From Cavenderia fasciculata (lineage: Eukaryota > Evosea > Eumycetozoa > Acytosteliales > Cavenderiaceae), in the NCBI RefSeq assembly GCF_000203815.1, contig NW_004457729.1, positions 1,426,674 through 1,490,673 of the forward strand: DNA of 64,000 bases, written 5' to 3'. The position numbers and the translations under genes are program-made. Below the pieces are notes generated by a model. It worked only from the letters and a program-made list of their open reading frames with translations, did no database searches and was not told where the DNA came from. Shown here in pieces: positions 57,826 to 64,000 of this stretch (its first letter is position 1; each line of letters opens with the position of its first letter).

Positions 57826-59934
57826 TTAAATATTTGGAGACATTACTAAAGAAGAGATTGAAATACCAGGATTAATTTCATTTGAAACTTGCCAAAGTTT
57901 TTGTTGAAGGCTTGGAGGACCTGGGAATTCATGGTCAAGAATGGGGTAGTGACGAACATAGGGTGATGGATATTGTACGCCTGCTTCAATAGCATTACCA
58001 AGGTTTTCATAGTACAGTATGTCCTTGAGAGAAGTAGAGCCATTTCGATTAAAGACAACGGCGGTTGCTTCATCATCCCATGCCTTCCAATGAATCCAAG
58101 CATGTCTAAAAACAGCTTGGTATATTAAATAGGTGGCAAGATGACATAGATCGTCGATAGATCCAATATTGTTGGCCGATGCATCCTTGTTGAGTGAATG
58201 TGATACCAAATCGTCAGAGACTAATTCAATCTCTTTCCAATGGAACAATATTTTATCTTGATGCGTGACAAAAAACTCTTCGACATACTCTTTGAGTGCA
58301 TTCCAGATGGCATTGTCTGCACGATCATAAGTATTGTCTTGAACCTTTGAAATCTCGTCTTCTGGTCGAGGTGTCCAACGATACGAGAGATGTCTAAACT
58401 TTTCCTCCAACATTTGAACTTGACCCTCATAGGTGAGAGCAGCAGCCATTGTAACGACACCCTTTGGCATGGGACGTACCACCAACCAATTGTTAAAGAC
58501 TACACCATCTAGATGTGGCCACAACAACTCTCTAATTGGATTGTTTACAATGTTTCTATAAAATGCCATACCATAAGACTCTACTATAAAATGTACTCCA
58601 ACATGTGCCCATGTTATATTATAATTAAATTCAATCATCATATAACGATCTTTAAATTCTTTCCAACCAAGTGTTGAAATTGAACTCAGAAGGTTTGAAT
58701 CCAAAGATTGATCAAAACTTTGTAATCTTGATCGATCAGCATCTGATAATTCATCAGAATATATAGTTACTAGAGGTTGATCCAATTCCATTTGATAAGT
58801 TGCACCAACTATTTTTAATACATTGGTTTCTTGATCAAGACTGAATCTTAGATTAGTTCTTCTTGGTAACCATACATCTGGTTTAATTTCATAATCTCCA
58901 AATGACAGTGGTAATTCATGGGTCCATGGTTTGTTTAGGACTTTTTCAAAATGATTGTATGGACGATTACAACCACTCAAACGACGTTGTACAAAGAATT
59001 GATCAGAGTTTTTATGATCCGTTTCTCTAGTTTGTACATTTGGTGGTATCATATCCCATGCATGTTTCTCTCCTCTTGCCAACCAATAAATAATTACAAA
59101 TGCTACAATGATTTCATTAAATTCATCATGAAATACAAAACTTGGACTTGGCTAAGAGAAAATAAAATAAAAAATTAATATTGAAAAATAAATAAGAGAT
59201 ATCATATCTTTTTTATGATTTACCTACCATTATATAATTTGGAATTTTAACGTCTGGATCAAAAACAGGTAATCTTTTCCAATATTTTACACCAAAATGA
59301 TCGATTGGTGATAGGTTGACTTGAAATTGAATTGATCCCAATTGTTGGGTCTCTTCAAAATTCATCAAATCCTTTTCAAAATAGAATGAACATGCTTCCA
59401 ATCCTTTTGATTTAATATCTTCTGATTTGATCAATACATTTGTACTTGAACAAGTCCTAAGTGTATCACAAAATAATGAAGGTATCTTTTCATTTATAAC
59501 TTTAATTTCTATATTAATTCCTCTTTCTTTTACTAATATATTTTCTTTTAAACTAAAATATAAAGAAGAAAAATAGATAAATAAATAAATAAATAACTTT
59601 TGATTATTATTACTATTTATAATATTTACAATTTAAAAGATAAATCTTCATCCCAAAAAGTTTCAAAACTATATTGTTTACTATCTGATTGTTGTGGTAC
59701 TGTATTTGATTGTAAAACATCAATCAATAAATGGTAGTATAAAGGTTCTTTAAATGTTGTTTTAATCACTTTAATTTCAATATTAATTGGAACTGGGTTA
59801 TAATTATGTGACAGTTTGTTATGATACTGATCAATGATTTGATTTCTTGTTCTTCTTCTTGCATCTCTATCAGAGAATGACATTAATGATGCCAAGAATT
59901 CTCTTGATATTTGATTTATATTATTCTTTTCCAT
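57826..59934 (-). CDS. Divergent lipoxygenase-family protein (651 aa)
   Basis: Exons 59934-59630, 59552-59228 and 59151-57826, in phase (1,956 bases). Support for the family: DQFFVQRRLSGCNRPYNHFE (DxxFxxxxLxGxNP in lipoxygenases), WAHVGVHFIVESYGMAFYRN leading to NPIRELLWPHLDGVVFNN (H..H..E.......R.....HP...LL.PH....N), FRHAWIHWKAWDD in the place of the second His helix, and a C-terminal Ile (SSLVMSPNI), the carboxylate iron ligand in classical enzymes. Deviations: the first pair is HxxxH rather than HxxxxH, the HP before LLxPH is NP, and HAAVNFGQ is HAWIHWKAW. Lipoxygenases dioxygenate polyunsaturated fatty acids. Here iron binding may be altered and activity is not assured. The N-terminal 200 residues show no clear PLAT domain. 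Confidence 0.62.
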
Positions 59935-60891
59935 CCGTAAGTATAAACTATATATATCTATCTATATCTATATCTGTATCAATAGTTTGTTCATAGCAAA
60001 TAATCTAAAAGTCAAAAGAGTGATGTGTTGGTTGGTTCAAACCATGACAAGTTCGCATCATCAAAAACATTGCAACTGTTGGTTCTGATCTCTTTTGTTA
60101 TCACAAATAAATTTGTAGGGTTAGGGTTGTGGTGTGAATCTCTCTTCCTTTTTGTTGGTTTTTTTTTTTGAAGGGATTGAGCCTTCCCAACGTTTTTGGA
60201 AAGAAAGCAATCTTGATCGCTTTTTTTGAAAGCAGATTTTTTAACGCGTCAACAAAAACTTGTCAGTTTGCCCTATGCTTGTTAAAGTATAATACTGCGG
60301 CATCAGTCCAGTCTCTTTTGTCTCTTTATTTTTAAATTTAGCTAAGCGCGCTAACTGTCATCAGATCACAGTAGTCTATCTACTTACTAGTAGTAAAAAC
60401 AACACATAACATAGTCATTACAAAATCCAATATTTATATATTAGAGGGTTAACATATATATATATATAGATAAGATAAGATAGATAAGATAGCTCTACCC
60501 ATTCTCTCTCTCTCTTTTTTTATCCATTCACTCAAGCACCCAGACCACAAACAAACAAACAAACAAACAAACAAACAAACAAACAAACAAACAAACAAAC
60601 AAACAAACAAACAAACAAACAAACACGTTTTTTTGACAACTAGCTAGCTTATAGTGTAAGTACTAACACACACCCTTTTTTATATTATTTAATTTTAAAT
60701 TAAATCTAATATTGACTTACACCACCACCTACCACCATCACCCATCTATCTACACTATCCATCTTTTTTTTTTTTTTTTTGTATATCTTTCTATTCAATT
60801 ATTGATTTCTTTTCTCTTTTTCTTTCTATTATATATATATATTATTTATTTCTTTTTTTAGAATACTGTATAGTTTGTGGAACTTTGGAGA
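59935..60891. other. Spacer upstream of the RhoGAP-like/LRR gene
   Basis: About 950 bp holding the promoter of the lipoxygenase-like gene, (TA)n and GATA-like runs near 60,450-60,490, the (CAAA)n array and, near the end, an acceptor-like T-rich stretch ending TTTTTTTAG at 60,861. The last of these suggests a 5' untranslated intron in the following gene. Confidence 0.5.
60548..60625 (+). repeat. (CAAA)n microsatellite, about 19 units
   Basis: 78 bp of uninterrupted CAAA units in the promoter or 5' untranslated region of the RhoGAP-like/LRR gene, about 270 bp before its ATG. Confidence 0.97.
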
Positions 60892-63800
60892 ATGGCATCA
60901 TTATTAGATGATGAAGATGAATTGATACAATCAGGTGATGATAGTTTTATTGCGACTACTACTGCGGTCAGTACAACTGCTCTATCACATCATTCATCTG
61001 ATACTGCCAATGGTCATGGCCACAATAACATCTTTGTCATAAATGCCATGGATGACAATGATATATTGATAGATACATCCTCTTCTACAACTACGACAAC
61101 GACGACCACTACGACTACAACCATGACTAGTTCAATAACACCACCAATTCAACAAATACAAATGTCAGATACCGCTGATACTATCATTAATAGTACTGCA
61201 ACTACTAATCAGATACCTACAACAACAACAAGTGAATTAACAAAATCAATGACACACAGTAATAATAATAATAGTATTAGTATAAGTAGTAGTAATAGTG
61301 ATGTATCATCAACATGTTCATCACCATCTATTTATTCAATGGCATCAATACCAATTCTTAATCCCAAATCTAAAACGATTGTTATGGGTCGTAAAGTATC
61401 AAATGCAAATCAAATGCCACTTGCCGATTCTTCATCCATTCCAATTTCAATACCAACGTCATCGACGTCATCATCAACAATGACAACTACTTCAATGATG
61501 ATGATGATGAATGGTGAACCAATGTCACCATCTGGGAAATCATATAATCAACAGATTGGATCTATAGATACACCACTTTTACAAAAGATGCATCATTCAG
61601 GATTGACAACCGATGGTTTATCATTGTCTGCACCCAATACAAATACTCCAACTTCACCTTTTTTGCCATCAACGAGCAATGGCAACAATCATCAACACAA
61701 ATTATCTTCATCGTCCATTTCAGTCATGACATCACCAAACTCTATTGGATTGTCAGTTTCACCACCCGTAAATCATCCATTCAACAAATCACCAACATTG
61801 GCTGCATTTTCATTAAACAATTCACCCGATGTATCAAGAAGAAAAGGCTCACTATCTGTACATAACAACAACAAACAATTTATGGATCCACAAAATCTTA
61901 CCAGTGGCTCATCCACTACTAAAAAGCCATTACGATCACCCATCCTTTCAAGTTTTCAACAACAATTAAAAGACAAGGAAAAGGAAAAATCAAAAGATGG
62001 ATCAACCCAAGAAAAGCAGGGTTCAACAGGTGAAAAGGTTATGAATTTTCTTGGTAAAATGTCTCTTTCAAAAGAAAGAATGGGTAAATTGGTTCAACAA
62101 TCAAAAGAAAATTATAAACATTCAAAGTAAGGAAAAAAAAAAAAAAAAAAAAAAAGGAAGGATATTTATTTATTTATTTTTATTTCTATTTTTTTTTAGT
62201 ATTCAAAATCAACAATCAAATCAACAAATTAATGTACCATTTGAAGGTATATTTGGAATACCATATCGTGTAATTTTAAGATATCAAAATGAAGTTGGTA
62301 ATCAAATACCATCAATACTATGTAACCTATTTAATATTTTAGAGACTAGTACTTCTCTATCAACACCAAAACTATTTAGTTTTGAAGTTGACAAGAAAGA
62401 ATTGGATAATGTCGTACTACTTTTTAATCAAAATCAAGAAGTCAATCTCAAAGCATACGATGTCCACATGATTACAGAATTATTATTGGAATTTTTTTAT
62501 CGTGCTCCAGAACCAATTATTGGTATAGAATTTTATGAAACTCTTTTAAATTATTATCAAACTGGTAAGGAAAAAATAGAATAGAAAATAGATAATCATT
62601 TTCTAATCTATTTTTAATTTTAATTTTCTAGAAACATTATTACATTTAATGATAAGAAAAATGAATGCACCAAATAAGTTTATATTATTTAGATTGATAA
62701 AATATTTAAAAGATGTATTGGTATATAGTAATTTTAACGAAACGACATTGGAAATGATAGTATCAAGATTCCATTTATTTATTCTAAGACCGGCATTGGG
62801 AACATTGTCACAGACATTGTCTACGATTACCGATGCACACCGAAACATTATAAAGGATATTGTTCTCTTGTTTATTCAACAGGCAGACACGCTATTCCAA
62901 ACACCCGAAGAACGTTCAATATCAGAGGAATCGTTGATCCTCTATGTTGAAGAGGTGACTGCCAATCAAAAAATGTCCTCTACCAGTGCTGGAAACATGT
63001 GGATATTTCAAAAACAAATGGTTTGGCGTCCAAAGACTAGTCCAAATGGTGATCAAGATTTGGTACTGCCATTTAATAATATCTTGAAAATTCAACTCAG
63101 TGGTGGTCAACAACAAACGCATCCATCATTGAATAGTAGTGGTAGTGGTATTAGTACTAGTGGTGGTAGTATTAGTGGTAATACCTCCCCTCTACCACTC
63201 AATTCCAGAATGCTACCAACTTTTACCATCTATTGTACAAGTGATATCAAATCAATCATTACTTTTGGTTTTCAAAATATATCAACCTGTAAATTGGTTT
63301 ATTGTTTTGTAAATAATATTACAAAAAATTTAACCATTACCAATAATCAACAAAAAATCTCTACAAAATTGGACATGTATCAATTAGATCTTGATAATTT
63401 ACCAATTGAAATTAAACAATTATCAAAAAATCTTCAAGTATGTAAAAAAAAACAAAAAAAAAAAAAGAAAAAGAAAAAGAAAAAAAGAATATATATATTA
63501 ATCATTTTTTATTTAATTATTTTAGGAATTAAATTTAAATAGGAATAAATTTAAACAATTACCAGGAGATTTGGCAAGATTAATTAATTTAAAAACAATA
63601 AGTATGGAAGAAAATAATTTGGTAGAAATTACATCTGAAATGTCGGAATTTTTAGGCAATCATATGATATCATTGGAAAATGTTAGTTTTAGTAATAATC
63701 TTTTACAATCAATACCATCATTACAAACTTGGAAGAAATTAAAAACTTTAAATATTTCAAATAATCGTTTAAAATCTTTACCAATCGATATTTTTCAGTA

Positions 63801-64000
63801 AGCAAAAAAGAAACATAACAAACAAATTAGAAATACTTATTTTTTTTAATTTTTTAGATTACCAAATATTGAAGTATTAAGAGCATCAAATAATTTAATT
63901 GAAGATGAAGGTATACCAAAAGTATTATCAAGTTCAAAATTAAGATCATTGGATTTGAGGGGAAATAGATTAAAGACTATAACCGATGGTATAGTTAATT
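60892..64000 (+). CDS. RhoGAP-like, PH/GRAM-like and LRR protein, 5' part (continues past window)
   Basis: Exons 60892-62126, 62200-62564, 62632-63437, 63526-63797 and 63858 to the window edge, all in phase. The start is the first ATG (MASLLDDEDELIQS). Residues 1-400 are Ser/Thr/Asn-rich low complexity. Then comes a RhoGAP-like domain: FGIPYRVILRYQ, EVNLKAYDVHMITELLLEFF, YRAPEPIIGIEFYETLL, IVSRFHLFILRPAL. The position of the catalytic arginine finger (GxFRxxG in active RhoGAPs) reads KLFSFEVD, so GTPase activation by the usual mechanism is unlikely. A PH- or GRAM-like segment follows (MWIFQKQMVWRPK, LVLPFNNILKIQL), then leucine-rich repeats from LPIEIKQLSKNLQELNLNRN (LKTLNISNNRLKSLPIDIFQ, LRSLDLRGNRLKTI). 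The C-terminal domain, which would define the role, is outside the window. Confidence 0.8.

Overview
The window reads as nuclear DNA of a dictyostelid social amoeba. It is AT-rich, introns are short (about 60-90 bp, GT...AG, very T/A-rich), intergenic spacers are poly-A/T rich, many proteins carry Asn and Gln homopolymers coded by AAT/AAC/CAA repeats, and a large family of F-box-like/FNIP-type proteins is present. The genus cannot be fixed from sequence alone; base composition looks less extreme than D. discoideum.

Left third (1-18,800): a tandem array of one paralogous family. Each member has an F-box-like N-terminus, an Asn-rich linker, a solenoid of LPxSLxxL / IPxSVxxL units related to FNIP repeats, and a nearly invariant C-terminal block (FRLDxVINQTN...VDNKSLFGGII...PIYLH...WSH). 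There are one 5'-truncated copy at the window edge, five intact copies, two frame-shifted copies (one on the minus strand) and one heavily rearranged pseudogene. A Ty3/gypsy fossil lies between the first two. The array shows an inverted 5' end, a large internal deletion, a 230-nt identical tract, a stop loss and an orphan 3' end. A decayed, divergent relative lies alone at 46.7-48.3 kb.

The region 18.8-20.4 kb is gene-poor. From 20.4 kb on the window is ordinary, compact housekeeping DNA: a CHIC/GOLGA7/Erf4-like membrane protein, a SAC phosphoinositide phosphatase with a degenerate 5-phosphatase and a C2 domain, SYF2, phosphopantothenoylcysteine decarboxylase, mitochondrial tyrosyl-tRNA synthetase, SAM50, a tRNA-Glu with a decayed duplicate, a CHAT-domain protein with an interrupted frame, a retropepsin-like host protein, UTP10/HEATR1, DNA primase small subunit, ribosomal protein L10a (uL1), VPS15, a TRPC4AP-like protein, a 97-residue mini-cortactin, a divergent lipoxygenase and the 5' part of a RhoGAP-like/LRR protein.

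Exon joins were worked out by hand and checked by reading phase. Where phases fit, the total coding length is a multiple of three. The exceptions (SAC gene, CHAT gene, part of the TRPC4AP-like gene) are stated. Several frame breaks fall in runs of six A, so some may be assembly errors. No operon-like functional grouping is evident among the housekeeping genes; they are packed head-to-head and tail-to-tail. Two of the genes, VPS15 and the SAC phosphatase, act in phosphoinositide metabolism but are about 27 kb apart.
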